Source: JAADHG01 sp964418645
GTDB taxonomy: Bacteria; Bacteroidota; Bacteroidia; Flavobacteriales; Flavobacteriaceae
Assembly (NCBI GenBank): GCA_964418645.1
Contig: CAYQME010000036.1
Location: 1 to 24,163, forward strand
Direction of reading: 5' to 3'
DNA length: 24,163 bases
The position numbers and the translations under genes are program-made. Shown here in pieces: positions 1 through 8,139 of the stretch; position 1 is the first letter of the stretch; every line of letters begins with the position of its first letter. A model generated the notes under the pieces. The model saw nothing but the letters and a program-made list of their open reading frames with translations. It did no database searches and was not told the DNA's origin.

Positions 1-1544
1 ACTTCAGGTAGTGTGATAGGTAAATGCTCAGCATCGATCATTTGAGGCATTCCATCTATATAATATACTGGAAACGGTTCTCCCCAATATCGTTGACGAC
101 TAAATACTGCATCACGCAATCGGTAATTGGTTTTACCTTCACCTTGTCTCAATTGCTCTAACTCATAAATCGCAGTTTTAACTGCTTTTTTATAAGTGAG
201 TCCATTAAGGAAATCGCTATTGGCAATTTTTACACCTTCTTTATCGACAAATGCTTCTTTGCTTATATCTACACCTTCAAAAATATTTGGAATAGGAATC
301 CCAAAATGTTTTGCAAAATCGTAATCGCGTTGGTCGCCACAAGGCACCGACATTACTGCTCCTGTACCATAACCAGCCAACACGTAATCGCCAATCCAAA
401 TTGGAATGGGTGTTTTTGTAAAAGGATGTTCTGCATAAGCACCTGTAAAAGCACCTGAAATGGTTTTTACATCAGCCATTCTATCGCGTTCACTTCGCTT
501 TGCAGTCGCTAAAATATACGTCTCAACCTCTGTTTTTTGCTCTGGAGTTGTAATCGTAGACACCAATTCATGCTCTGGTGCTAAGGTCATAAAACTTGCT
601 CCGAAAATGGTGTCTGGTCTTGTTGTAAACACTTCTATATTGTGAGAATGCTTCACTCCGTTCGCAATGACGTGAAAGGTGACTGAGGCTCCAACCGATT
701 TTCCAATCCAGTTGCGTTGGATCTCTTTAAGAGCATCTGTCCAATCTATAGTCTCTAAACCTTGAAGTAAGCGTTCGGCATAGGCTGAAATTCGCATACT
801 CCATTGCGTCATTTTTTTACGGATTACAGGGTGACCTCCACGTTCGGACACGCCATTTACAATTTCATCGTTTGCTAAAACGGTTCCTAAAGCTGGACAC
901 CAGTTTACTTCAGTCTCAGCGAGATAGGTTAATCTATATTGCAATAATATTTCTTGTTGTTTTTCAGAAGAAAAATTACGCCATACTTCAGCAGAAAATA
1001 CCTCGACATCATCATCACAGGCTGCATTTACATTTCCATTCCCTTCATTGGAAAAGATAGCTATCAGGTCTGAAATATTTTCAGCCTTATTGCTATCGTT
1101 ATTATACCACGATTCAAATAATTGAATAAAAATCCATTGTGTCCACTTATAATAATTAGGATTACTTGTACGTACTTCACGAGACCAATCGAACGAAAAC
1201 CCAATTTGATCTAGTTGTCGCCTATAGGTTTTTATGTTTTCCTCCGTAGTAACTGCAGGATGTTGCCCAGTTTGAATGGCATACTGTTCGGCAGGTAGCC
1301 CAAAACTATCGTAACCCATTGGATGCAATACATTAAAACCTTTATGGCGTTTGTAACGCGCATAAATATCGGAAGCAATATAGCCTAATGGATGCCCAAC
1401 GTGTAAGCCTGCACCACTTGGATACGGAAACATATCCAATACATAATATTTTGGTTTTGGGCTTCCGTTTATGGCTTTGAAGGTTTTATTTTCTCTCCAA
1501 TGCTTTTGCCATTTGTCCTCGATTTTATTGAAATCGTATCTCAT
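1..1544 (-). CDS. leuS: Leucine--tRNA ligase, N-terminal 514 codons (partial at window edge)
   Basis: Class I aminoacyl-tRNA synthetase that charges tRNA-Leu in the cytoplasm. The frame is open from an ATG at 1544 to the window edge, so the C-terminal anticodon-binding part and the KMSKS loop lie outside. The HIGH-type ATP motif reads HVGH at residues 48-51, preceded by MFPYPSGAG. The CP1 editing domain is present: TTRPDT at about 307-312, and later the YGTGAVMSVP and DQRDYDFA motifs that form the editing pocket. The N-terminal residues (MRYDFNKIEDKWQ) are typical for flavobacterial LeuS. Oddity: residues about 291-303 are encoded by a stretch that looks like a dispersed palindromic repeat (see the repeat at 639-672). 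The gene is transcribed leftward, divergent from the EamA gene, with a -7-like box at 1569-1576. Identification is secure. Confidence 0.97.
   Translation of the reverse strand, partial: MRYDFNKIEDKWQKHWRENKTFKAINGSPKPKYYVLDMFPYPSGAGLHVGHPLGYIASDIYARYKRHKGFNVLHPMGYDSFGLPAEQYAIQTGQHPAVTTEENIKTYRRQLDQIGFSFDWSREVRTSNPNYYKWTQWIFIQLFESWYNNDSNKAENISDLIAIFSNEGNGNVNAACDDDVEVFSAEVWRNFSSEKQQEILLQYRLTYLAETEVNWCPALGTVLANDEIVNGVSERGGHPVIRKKMTQWSMRISAYAERLLQGLETIDWTDALKEIQRNWIGKSVGASVTFHVIANGVKHSHNIEVFTTRPDTIFGASFMTLAPEHELVSTITTPEQKTEVETYILATAKRSERDRMADVKTISGAFTGAYAEHPFTKTPIPIWIGDYVLAGYGTGAVMSVPCGDQRDYDFAKHFGIPIPNIFEGVDISKEAFVDKEGVKIANSDFLNGLTYKKAVKTAIYELEQLRQGEGKTNYRLRDAVFSRQRYWGEPFPVYYIDGMPQMIDAEHLPITLPE
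639..672 (-). repeat. REP-like repeat embedded in the leuS reading frame
   Basis: On the minus strand this stretch starts CGTCATTGCGAACGGAG and ends with TCTCACAAT. It resembles the repeat at 23290-23375, which starts CGTCATTACGATGAG and continues to TCTCATAAT, with a shorter middle here. It is translated as part of LeuS and gives the local sequence VIANGVKHSHN, which sits between the conserved SVTF and IEVFTTRPDT segments of the editing domain. The frame is kept across it. Assignment to a repeat family rests on similarity seen by eye to the second copy and to the common bacterial CGTCATTGCGA-type palindromes. Confidence 0.6.
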
Positions 1545-1568
1545 CTCTTCTTTACTCTTTTGAAGTGG

Positions 1569-1576
1569 CAAATTTA
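1569..1576 (-). promoter_or_regulatory. Putative leuS promoter -7 box
   Basis: On the minus strand the sequence is TAAATTTG, an exact match to the Bacteroidota TAnnTTTG -7 consensus, 24 bases upstream of the leuS ATG. No good TTTG -33 element is present; a TTTC lies about 17 bases further upstream. Confidence 0.45.
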
Positions 1577-1662
1577 CGTTTTATTGTAGTAATGAAAAAA
1601 CCTTTATTTTTATTAATGTGCACTATTGTGGAATGAAAAATAGATTAGTTAAATATTAGATT

Positions 1663-1670
1663 TACATTTG
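1663..1670 (+). promoter_or_regulatory. Putative promoter -7 box for the EamA gene
   Basis: TACATTTG matches TAnnTTTG, 32 bases before the chosen TTG start at 1703. No clear -33 TTTG lies at the expected distance, so this is a weak call. Confidence 0.35.
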
Positions 1671-1702
1671 ATACACATTATACAAAACAAAACCTCTAAC
1701 CA

Positions 1703-2617
1703 TTGACTAAAAATAGTTATAAAGCACATGCTGCACTTCTTGGAGCGAATATTATTTATGGTGCTAATTACCTGATTGCAAAAGGCATTATGCCTAATAA
1801 AATTGGTCCTTCTGCCTTTGTATTTTTAAGGATTTTAGGTGCTGGTATTTTGTTTTGGATTATTAAATCCTTCATTAAAGAGCGTATTGACAAAAAAGAT
1901 TTTTTAAGATTAATACTCTGCGGATTACTAGGTGTTGCTACCAATCAACTATTGTTTTTTCATGGATTGAGCTTAACTTCTCCTATAGATGCCTCCATAA
2001 TTATTACATCAGTTCCAGTAATGGTCTTAATTTTTAGCGCGATTCTTTTAAAAGAAAAAATTACGAAGAACAAACTTTTAGGCATCACCATTGGAGGGAT
2101 TGGTGCTATATTATTGATTTGGTATGGAAATAAATCTGGAGGAACAAGCTCCTTTTTAGGTAATGCCTTTATATTTATTAATGCTTGTTCTTATGCACTT
2201 TACTTAGTTATTGTAAAACCAATGATGAAAAAATACAGTTCTATTACTGTTATTAGTTGGGTATTCTTGTTTGGTTTTATCTTTATGTTTCCGTTTGGAA
2301 TTCAAGATGTATTGCACACAGACTTTGCCGCATTTACGCTTAATACTTATCTTGTTATTGCCTTCGTTATTATTGGTACTACTTTTTTAGCCTATTTATT
2401 CAACATTTACGCCCTCAATTATTTATCGCCATCTGTTGCTTCAAGTTATGTGTATTTTCAACCTGCAGTAAGTTTTATTATGGTTAGTATTTACGCCTTT
2501 GCTCTAAACCATAAAGAATATGCACAAGATATTAATCTGGTAAAAATATTAAGTTGTGTATTAGTTGTTTCTGGAGTATATTTAATAAGTAAAACACCCA
2601 AAAAATCTTTAGTTTAA
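1703..2617 (+). CDS. EamA/DMT-family transporter (10-TM metabolite exporter type)
   Basis: Inner-membrane protein of the drug/metabolite transporter superfamily. The 304 residues are almost entirely hydrophobic helices and fall into two EamA repeats (about 10-140 and 150-297), which is the usual length and layout. Substrate cannot be told from sequence; family members export amino acids, purines or other metabolites. Start choice: the codon at 1703 is TTG. An in-frame stop lies two codons upstream at 1697-1699, and the first ATG is codon 30, which would delete the first transmembrane helix (AALLGANIIYGANYLIAKGI). TTG is therefore the best start. The 3' end overlaps the end of the convergent panE gene by 9 bases, leaving no room for a separate terminator. 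Confidence 0.9.
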   Translation: MTKNSYKAHAALLGANIIYGANYLIAKGIMPNKIGPSAFVFLRILGAGILFWIIKSFIKERIDKKDFLRLILCGLLGVATNQLLFFHGLSLTSPIDASIIITSVPVMVLIFSAILLKEKITKNKLLGITIGGIGAILLIWYGNKSGGTSSFLGNAFIFINACSYALYLVIVKPMMKKYSSITVISWVFLFGFIFMFPFGIQDVLHTDFAAFTLNTYLVIAFVIIGTTFLAYLFNIYALNYLSPSVASSYVYFQPAVSFIMVSIYAFALNHKEYAQDINLVKILSCVLVVSGVYLISKTPKKSLV

Positions 2618-3535
2618 GCCTCGTGCCTTTTTTTCAATAGGTAATAAGCAATAATAAATAAATGCATTTGTTAGCGTTGAGATATGCAGCTCTTTCCCCA
2701 ATTTTACAATATAGCCGTTAAAGTTTTCGAGTTCACTGGGGCGTCCTTCCATAATATCTCGTTGCATGGATGCTGTTGTGTTATAATCTAAATTATCTAT
2801 TACTTTAAGTGTCATTTCAATATCATCATTAGTCAATGCTATGCCTTTTGCATTGGCCACAGCTACAATTTCGTTTGCTGTTTGATACACAATTTGTCTA
2901 AGATCTTCATCTTCTCTTATCACTCCAAAAACAGAACGTGTTATCGCGCCAATACCACTTATTGTAGTTATGAAAAGGAATTTTTTCCAGATATCTAAAT
3001 GTATATTCTCAGAAATGGTATTGTTAAATCCTGCTTTATCAAAAACTTCTTTTAACGCTTTTACACGTTCAGTTAAGGCATTGTTGTATTCGCCAAAAAC
3101 GATTTCAGGTTCATATACAAAATGATTAATTATTGCGGGAGCTTCAATTTTACTCACAATCTTACATAATCCTGCCAACACATTTTCTTTTGGTAAAATG
3201 GAGCGTAATCTGTCCGCATTATCAGCACCATTTTGCAAAGGCAATACCCTGGTATGTATAGAAATAACCGATTTTAATTGTGTTGCTATCTCATCAACTT
3301 GCCATGACTTAACACCAAGAATAATTATATCAGGATTTTTAATTTCACTAATAGTATCCGTAATTTTTGGGTGTACTACAAAATTTCCCGTAATACTTTT
3401 TACTTGCAAACCGTTTGTTTTAATTGCCTCGAGGGTTTTCCCTCTAACAACAAAGGTTACATCAAAACCAGCTTGCGCTAATTTACCACCAAAATAACCA
3501 CCAACACCTCCAGCACCAATTACAACAATGTTCAT
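2609..3535 (-). CDS. panE: 2-dehydropantoate 2-reductase (ketopantoate reductase)
   Basis: NADPH-dependent reduction of 2-dehydropantoate to pantoate, the second pathway-specific step of pantothenate and coenzyme A synthesis. The N-terminal Rossmann fold shows GAGGVGG at residues 7-13. The QNG motif (101-103) and the IWKK motif (182-185, carrying the catalytic lysine) are in place. The C-terminal ApbA-type helical domain contains the substrate-binding TTASMQRDIMEGRPSELE segment. The length, 308 residues, is normal. Some ApbA/PanE paralogues act on other 2-oxo acids, so specificity for ketopantoate is inferred from family and motif retention; no other pantothenate gene is adjacent. It is convergent and overlapping with the EamA gene and divergent from ftsX. 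Confidence 0.85.
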   Translation of the reverse strand: MNIVVIGAGGVGGYFGGKLAQAGFDVTFVVRGKTLEAIKTNGLQVKSITGNFVVHPKITDTISEIKNPDIIILGVKSWQVDEIATQLKSVISIHTRVLPLQNGADNADRLRSILPKENVLAGLCKIVSKIEAPAIINHFVYEPEIVFGEYNNALTERVKALKEVFDKAGFNNTISENIHLDIWKKFLFITTISGIGAITRSVFGVIREDEDLRQIVYQTANEIVAVANAKGIALTNDDIEMTLKVIDNLDYNTTASMQRDIMEGRPSELENFNGYIVKLGKELHISTLTNAFIYYCLLPIEKKARGLN

Positions 3536-3604
3536 ATGTTTTAGTTTATATAAATAGAGATTAAAATTACTTTTTTATTTTTACATCATCAACTTAAAAC
3601 GTAT

Positions 3605-4483
3605 ATGAGTTCATCTTTTGAAAAACATCAAAAACGACGCTTAATCTCTTCTTATTTTTCAGTAGTTATTAGTATTGCTCTGGTTTTATTTTTATTGGGA
3701 TTACTAGGCATGTTAGTACTTAATGCAAAAACCATTTCGGATAATTTTAAGGAACGTGTTGTGTTGACTATATATTTAAATGATTCAGCAAAAAAAGTAG
3801 AGATTAATCAATTAGAGAAACATTTGGCCTTATCAAATTATGTGAAGGAAACCAAATATGTCTCTAAAGAAGATGCTGCCGATTTTATGAAAGGCGAATA
3901 TGGTGAGGATTTCTTGGATGATGTTGGCTATAACCCTTTACAAAACTCAATTGACATAAATTTAAAAGCCGATTTTGTTACTGAACAACGCTTAGATAGT
4001 ATCTCTGAAACGACCTTAACTAAAAAGTTTGTGGACGATGTTCGCTATGACAAAGACTTGGTTTCTATGATGAATAGCAATGTAAAACGCATTACACTTT
4101 GGGTGTTAATTATTAGTGCTTTGTTTACCTTAATTGCTGTGTTATTAATTAATAGTTCCATTAGGCTATCTGTATATTCAAAACGTTTTACCATTAAAAC
4201 CATGCAAATGGTTGGTGCAACCAAGCAATTTATACGATGTCCTTTTATTTGGAGAAGTATTAAACTAGGCATTATAGGTGCTATAATTGCCTTAATTGGA
4301 ATGGCAATAGTATTGTATTATATAAATAAAACATTTCCAGAATTAGAGCTTCTTAAAAATCATATTTTACTTATTGGGTTGTTTGTGGCTATATTTTTAA
4401 TAGGCATCCTAATTACGTGGTTTAGCACGTATTTTGCTACACAACGCTTCTTGAATTTAAAAACAGACCAGTTGTATTATTAG
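3605..4483 (+). CDS. ftsX: Cell division protein FtsX (permease-like)
   Basis: Membrane partner of the FtsE ATPase. The FtsEX complex couples divisome state to activation of cell-wall hydrolases. The 292 residues show a cytoplasmic basic N-terminus, TM1 at about 16-38, a periplasmic domain of about 125 residues, and TM2-4 at about 165-185, 221-241 and 253-275. The FtsX signature around IKTMQMVGATKQFIRCPF (197-214) is clear. Start is the ATG at 3605, giving the expected MSSSFEKHQKRR start. ftsE is not in the window. The gene heads a plus-strand run of five closely spaced genes ending in truB. No strong promoter box was found; TATTTTTA at 3576-3583 is a weak candidate. Confidence 0.95.
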   Translation: MSSSFEKHQKRRLISSYFSVVISIALVLFLLGLLGMLVLNAKTISDNFKERVVLTIYLNDSAKKVEINQLEKHLALSNYVKETKYVSKEDAADFMKGEYGEDFLDDVGYNPLQNSIDINLKADFVTEQRLDSISETTLTKKFVDDVRYDKDLVSMMNSNVKRITLWVLIISALFTLIAVLLINSSIRLSVYSKRFTIKTMQMVGATKQFIRCPFIWRSIKLGIIGAIIALIGMAIVLYYINKTFPELELLKNHILLIGLFVAIFLIGILITWFSTYFATQRFLNLKTDQLYY

Positions 4484-4494
4484 GTAGTTAGTTT

Positions 4495-4902
4495 ATGAAA
4501 AAAAAAGTATTAATGATTGTTGGAATAACAATTGGTCTTATAAGTACTCTAGCTAGATTAAGCATTATGGGGTGGCTTTTCTTATTTGGTCTTATCTCTG
4601 CTGGAATATTCGGAATCATTCACTTGTTTTTCTTAGCCCAAATCTCAAAATATTTTGACCAATTAGGCAATATTGAAAAGAGAATTGCTTGGATTGGAAT
4701 TTTGACTTATCCACTTATATTTTTATTTCAATTCGATTTTGGGGACAGTGCAGGAAATTTTTACGTTTATGAATATTTAACAGAAGATAGAAATTCAGCG
4801 TTTGATAACTATGCTTTTTATTTAGCATTTGCAGCTGCACTAATTTATATCATTATCTTTGTCATTTGGAGAATAAAAATAAGAAGATTGAAAATAAATT
4901 AA
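4495..4902 (+). CDS. Small integral membrane protein of unknown function
   Basis: I do not recognise this 135-residue protein. It has about four hydrophobic segments (roughly 4-21, 26-49, 64-79 and 106-125), a short polar loop with DFGDSAGNFYVYEYLTEDRN before the last helix, and a basic C-terminus (RIKIRRLKIN), which suggests both ends are cytoplasmic. It begins 11 bases after ftsX and ends 2 bases before the DUF3098 gene, so it is probably co-transcribed with them. From what I recall of flavobacterial genomes, ftsX is usually followed directly by the DUF3098 gene; this gene would then be a lineage-specific insertion in the cluster. Base composition looks like its neighbours. Confidence 0.7.
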   Translation: MKKKVLMIVGITIGLISTLARLSIMGWLFLFGLISAGIFGIIHLFFLAQISKYFDQLGNIEKRIAWIGILTYPLIFLFQFDFGDSAGNFYVYEYLTEDRNSAFDNYAFYLAFAAALIYIIIFVIWRIKIRRLKIN

Positions 4903-4904
4903 CT

Positions 4905-5159
4905 ATGGGAGAACAAAAACGAAAAAAAGATAGTAAAGACATCTTTATCTTTGGAAAAAGAAACTACAAATGGATGTTTATCGGATTAGGGTGTATTGCT
5001 TTAGGTTTTATTTTAATGTCAGGGGGTGGTAGTGATGATCCTAATATTTTTAACCCAGAAATATTTAATTTTAGACGAATTCGATTAGCACCAACTTTAG
5101 TGCTTATTGGATTTGGCATCCAGATTTATGCCATTTTATTGAATCCTGATAAGAAATAA
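4905..5159 (+). CDS. DUF3098 domain-containing membrane protein
   Basis: An 84-residue protein of the Bacteroidota-specific DUF3098 family, function unknown. A lysine-rich start (MGEQKRKKDSK) is followed by FGKRNYKWMFIGLGCIALG (first transmembrane segment), the conserved SGGGSDDPNIFNPEIFNFRR loop, then RLAPTLVLIGFGIQIYAILL (second segment). The ATG at 4905 is chosen over an upstream in-frame TTG at 4866, which would lie inside the previous gene and add a low-quality N-terminus. The gene sits 2 bases after the preceding gene, and its stop overlaps the uppP start by one base, implying translational coupling with uppP. The loop match to the family is strong. Confidence 0.88.
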   Translation: MGEQKRKKDSKDIFIFGKRNYKWMFIGLGCIALGFILMSGGGSDDPNIFNPEIFNFRRIRLAPTLVLIGFGIQIYAILLNPDKK

Positions 5160-5971
5160 TGGACATTTTAAATGCAATTATTTTAGCAATAATTGAAGGT
5201 ATTACTGAGTACTTACCTATTTCGTCCACAGGACACATGATTATTGCTTCCTCATTCATGAAAATTGCCGCCGACGATTTTACAAAACTGTTTACTATTA
5301 TCATTCAGTTGGGAGCCATTTTAGCTGTTGTAGTATTGTATTGGAAGCGTTTTTTTCAGAGTTTAGACTTCTATTTTAAATTATTAGTTGCTTTTATTCC
5401 AGCCGTAATTTTAGGATTGCTTTTGAATGATGTGATTGACGAATTATTGGAAAGCCCTGTTATAGTAGCCATTTCACTAATAATTGGAGGGATTATTTTA
5501 TTAAAAGTAGATGATTGGTTTAAGGCTAATGAAATATTTGATAACGAGAATCCAACAGCGCATACAGAAATTAGTTATGCAACCGCTTTAAAAATTGGCT
5601 TTTTTCAAACTCTGGCTATGATTCCTGGGACTTCTAGAAGTGGAGCAACCATTGTTGGAGGGATGACTCAAAAACTGAACCGAAAAACAGCTGCTGAATT
5701 TTCATTTTTCCTTGCCGTACCAACCATGTTTGGGGCTACTGCAAAAAAACTATACGATTATTATCAAGCAGGATTTGAATTAAGTAGTAATCAAATCAAT
5801 TATCTAATTATTGGAAATATTATTGCTTTTATTGTCGCCTTAATTGCCATTAGATCGTTTATAAATTATTTAAGCAAAAAAGGCTTCAAAATTTTTGGTT
5901 ATTATCGTATTATCTTTGGTCTCGCTTTACTAATCATTCATTTTTATATTTATAGTCTAACTACTATATAA
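5159..5971 (+). CDS. uppP: Undecaprenyl-diphosphatase
   Basis: Integral membrane phosphatase (BacA/UppP type) that removes one phosphate from undecaprenyl pyrophosphate, recycling the lipid carrier of peptidoglycan and other wall polymers. The 270 residues show both catalytic signatures: EGITEYLPISSTGH at 13-26 (Glu13, Glu17, His26) and PGTSRSG at 156-162 (Arg160). There are multiple transmembrane helices and a normal length. It confers bacitracin tolerance when abundant in other bacteria. Its ATG overlaps the stop of the DUF3098 gene by one base, and its own stop overlaps the truB ATG by one base, so the three are translationally coupled. It lies with ftsX in a block concerned largely with the envelope. 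Confidence 0.97.
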   Translation: MDILNAIILAIIEGITEYLPISSTGHMIIASSFMKIAADDFTKLFTIIIQLGAILAVVVLYWKRFFQSLDFYFKLLVAFIPAVILGLLLNDVIDELLESPVIVAISLIIGGIILLKVDDWFKANEIFDNENPTAHTEISYATALKIGFFQTLAMIPGTSRSGATIVGGMTQKLNRKTAAEFSFFLAVPTMFGATAKKLYDYYQAGFELSSNQINYLIIGNIIAFIVALIAIRSFINYLSKKGFKIFGYYRIIFGLALLIIHFYIYSLTTI

Positions 5972-6666
5972 TGAACACCAGAGACGATTTTCTTTCAGGA
6001 CAAGTTTTACTTATTGATAAACCGCTTCATTGGACTTCTTTTCAAGTAGTAAATAAACTGCGTTGGGTAATTCGGAAAGCATTCGATATTAAAAAAATAA
6101 AAGTAGGGCATGCAGGTACTTTAGACCCTTTGGCGACGGGCTTATTAATAATTTGTTCAGGAAAAATGACCAAGCAAATCAATACATTTCAAGCACAAAT
6201 AAAAACTTACACAGGGACTATTGTTTTAGGAAGCACAACGCCTTCTTACGATTTGGAAACCGAAATAGACAAAACCTTTCCGACTAAACATATTACCGAG
6301 GATTTAATTAAAGAAACTACCAAGCAATTTATTGGAAATATTGAGCAGTATCCACCTATTTTTTCGGCTATAAAGAAAGAAGGCAAACGCCTCTACGAGT
6401 TTGCTAGAGCTGGAGAAACTGTTGAAATTAAACCTAGAACCATTCATATTTCTGAATTTGAGATCACAAAGATTGATGGTCTTAATATTCATTTTAAAGT
6501 GGTATGCCGCAAAGGGACTTATATACGCTCCTTAGCTCACGATTTTGGAAAAGCACTCCAATCTGGAGGACATTTATCGGTTTTAAGGCGTACAAAAATT
6601 GGTGCTTTTGATGTAGAAAACGCTGCCTCAATTGAAGATTTTATAGAAAGTCTACCTTTGGAATAG
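5971..6666 (+). CDS. truB: tRNA pseudouridine(55) synthase
   Basis: Converts uridine 55 in the T-loop of elongator tRNAs to pseudouridine; cytoplasmic. The 231-residue protein has the family catalytic block GHAGTLDPLATG at 46-57, with the nucleophilic Asp52. It also has the KRLYEFAR and RKGTYIRSLAHDFG segments expected of TruB. It lacks the extra C-terminal PUA extension seen in some homologues, which is common in this phylum. It is the last gene of the ftsX-uppP run, joined to uppP by a one-base stop/start overlap. An 81-base gap with a promoter-like box then separates it from the next gene. Confidence 0.96.
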   Translation: MNTRDDFLSGQVLLIDKPLHWTSFQVVNKLRWVIRKAFDIKKIKVGHAGTLDPLATGLLIICSGKMTKQINTFQAQIKTYTGTIVLGSTTPSYDLETEIDKTFPTKHITEDLIKETTKQFIGNIEQYPPIFSAIKKEGKRLYEFARAGETVEIKPRTIHISEFEITKIDGLNIHFKVVCRKGTYIRSLAHDFGKALQSGGHLSVLRRTKIGAFDVENAASIEDFIESLPLE

Positions 6667-6728
6667 TACTAGATAATTTGGAGTTTCTTGACTTTTAATC
6701 TATTTTTCATAAATAAACGTATATAACA

Positions 6729-6736
6729 TACCTTTG
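6729..6736 (+). promoter_or_regulatory. Putative promoter -7 box for the TonB-like gene
   Basis: TACCTTTG matches TAnnTTTG and ends 11 bases before the ATG at 6748, so a transcript from here would have a very short leader. A TTTC lies about 20 bases upstream in the -33 position. The box is the only promoter-like feature in the 81-base gap after truB. Confidence 0.35.
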
Positions 6737-6747
6737 TTTTTTAATAT

Positions 6748-7485
6748 ATGGCCAATCCAAATACATATAAAGCCTTGATTTTTACCACATTGCTATCCAC
6801 AGCAGTAGTGTATTTAGGGTTTACCATTCATATTAAGAAAAAATCGGAATTAGTTGCGGAAACCTTTTATGAATTAGATGCTAAAAACATTGAAGAAGTT
6901 GAACAAGAAGAATTAGAAGACATTCTTAAAAGTCTTGACAACTTGTTATCAACTCCTTCAACAAATCAAGCATATAATGAAACTAAAGACTACGAAGAAC
7001 TTGATGATAAAGCATTTGAGGAACAAATGGATGCTATAAAAAATAGGACAACCATTGAAGATATTAAATCTGCTGTACAAGAAAATAGCGTTTTAACTGC
7101 ATCTAGGAGTAATTCAGACGATAATAATTCTTCGACATTTAGTACTATTAATGATATTGTAAATAAACGTTCAGAAAATCAAAAAGAAACATCTTCAATT
7201 GTCAATAAAAATAGTTCTATTAGCTATTCTTTAGTTGATAGAACACATACCTTTTTGCCAACACCAGTGTATTTGTGTGAGTATGGAGGAAAAGTTGTCA
7301 TTAATATTACCGTAAATAACGAAGGCAATGTTACCGATGCTTATGTTAATAACTCATCAGCATCAACAAATGGTTGCTTAATAGATAGTGCTTTAGAATA
7401 CGCAAAAGCGGCAAAATTTAATAGTGATACTACAAAAGCATCTCAAATAGGATCTATTACCTTTTATTTTAAAGGTAAGCAATAA
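6748..7485 (+). CDS. TonB-like protein (membrane anchor plus TonB C-terminal domain)
   Basis: A 245-residue protein with one N-terminal transmembrane helix (about 9-27) followed by basic residues (HIKKK). A long acidic, serine- and asparagine-rich linker (about 35-165) comes next, then a C-terminal domain of about 75 residues. That domain reads like TonB energy transducers: a CEYGGKVVINITVNNEGNVT stretch, then a small alpha/beta region ending SITFYFKGKQ. The family couples the proton-motive force to outer-membrane receptors such as the one at 14891-17104. Unusual points are the absence of a proline-rich periplasm-spanning linker and no ExbB/ExbD genes nearby. It could instead be a structural relative with another role. 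The gene has its own candidate promoter and follows truB. Confidence 0.65.
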   Translation: MANPNTYKALIFTTLLSTAVVYLGFTIHIKKKSELVAETFYELDAKNIEEVEQEELEDILKSLDNLLSTPSTNQAYNETKDYEELDDKAFEEQMDAIKNRTTIEDIKSAVQENSVLTASRSNSDDNNSSTFSTINDIVNKRSENQKETSSIVNKNSSISYSLVDRTHTFLPTPVYLCEYGGKVVINITVNNEGNVTDAYVNNSSASTNGCLIDSALEYAKAAKFNSDTTKASQIGSITFYFKGKQ

Positions 7486-7563
7486 CTTTCAATCTTATAA
7501 ATTTCACCATACATAAGATGGATTATTACCTCTCCTTAGTTATCTTTAAGCAAAAAATATTTT

Positions 7564-8130
7564 ATGCATAAAAAACACAAATGTGCTTGGGGAATTGGTG
7601 ACCCTTTATATGAAGCTTATCACGATGAAGAATGGGGAGTTCCTGTGTATGATGATGATACTCTTTTTGAATTCTTAATTCTAGAAACCTTTCAAGCTGG
7701 TTTAAGCTGGATTACTATTCTTCGTAAACGTGAAAACTTCAGGAAAGCTTTTGATAATTTTGATTATAAAAAAATTGCCAATTACAATCAGAAAAAGATT
7801 GATGAATTGCTCCAAGATGCTGGAATTATCCGCAATAAACTAAAAATAAATGCAACGATTACCAATGCTCAATCTTTTATGAAAATACAGAAAGAATTTG
7901 GAAGTTTCAGCACATATATCTGGGGATTTGTTGATGGAAAACCAATTAAAAACAAATTTAAAAGCATCAATGAAATGCCTGCAAATACGCCTTTAAGTGA
8001 TGCAATTAGCAAAGACTTAAAACAGCGAGGTTTTAAATTTGTGGGTTCTACAGTAGTTTATGCACATATGCAAGCCACAGGAATGGTGAATGACCATGAA
8101 GTTGGGTGTTTTAGGTATGATGAAGTTTAA
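7564..8130 (+). CDS. tag: DNA-3-methyladenine glycosylase I
   Basis: Base-excision repair enzyme that removes 3-methyladenine from alkylated DNA. The 188 residues match the TAG family from end to end. The HhH-type core shows CAWGIGDPLYEAYHDEEWG near the start, and LILETFQAGLSW contains Glu41 and Trp49 of the base-binding pocket. The zinc ligands are all present: Cys7, His20, His178 and Cys182 (the last two in NDHEVGCFRY). The start is the ATG at 7564, giving a normal length. A weak TATCTTTA box lies at 7541-7548. The gene ends 10 bases from the convergent monooxygenase gene. Confidence 0.97.
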   Translation: MHKKHKCAWGIGDPLYEAYHDEEWGVPVYDDDTLFEFLILETFQAGLSWITILRKRENFRKAFDNFDYKKIANYNQKKIDELLQDAGIIRNKLKINATITNAQSFMKIQKEFGSFSTYIWGFVDGKPIKNKFKSINEMPANTPLSDAISKDLKQRGFKFVGSTVVYAHMQATGMVNDHEVGCFRYDEV

Positions 8131-8139
8131 TTAAAATCT

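Noticed and set aside
872..1060. Small plus-strand frame with a histidine-rich end
   Set aside because: It lies wholly antisense to the conserved leuS coding sequence and has no independent support.
4866..4904. Longer start for the DUF3098 protein
   Set aside because: It uses a TTG inside the preceding gene, adding only lysine/asparagine codons; the ATG at 4905 gives the family N-terminus.
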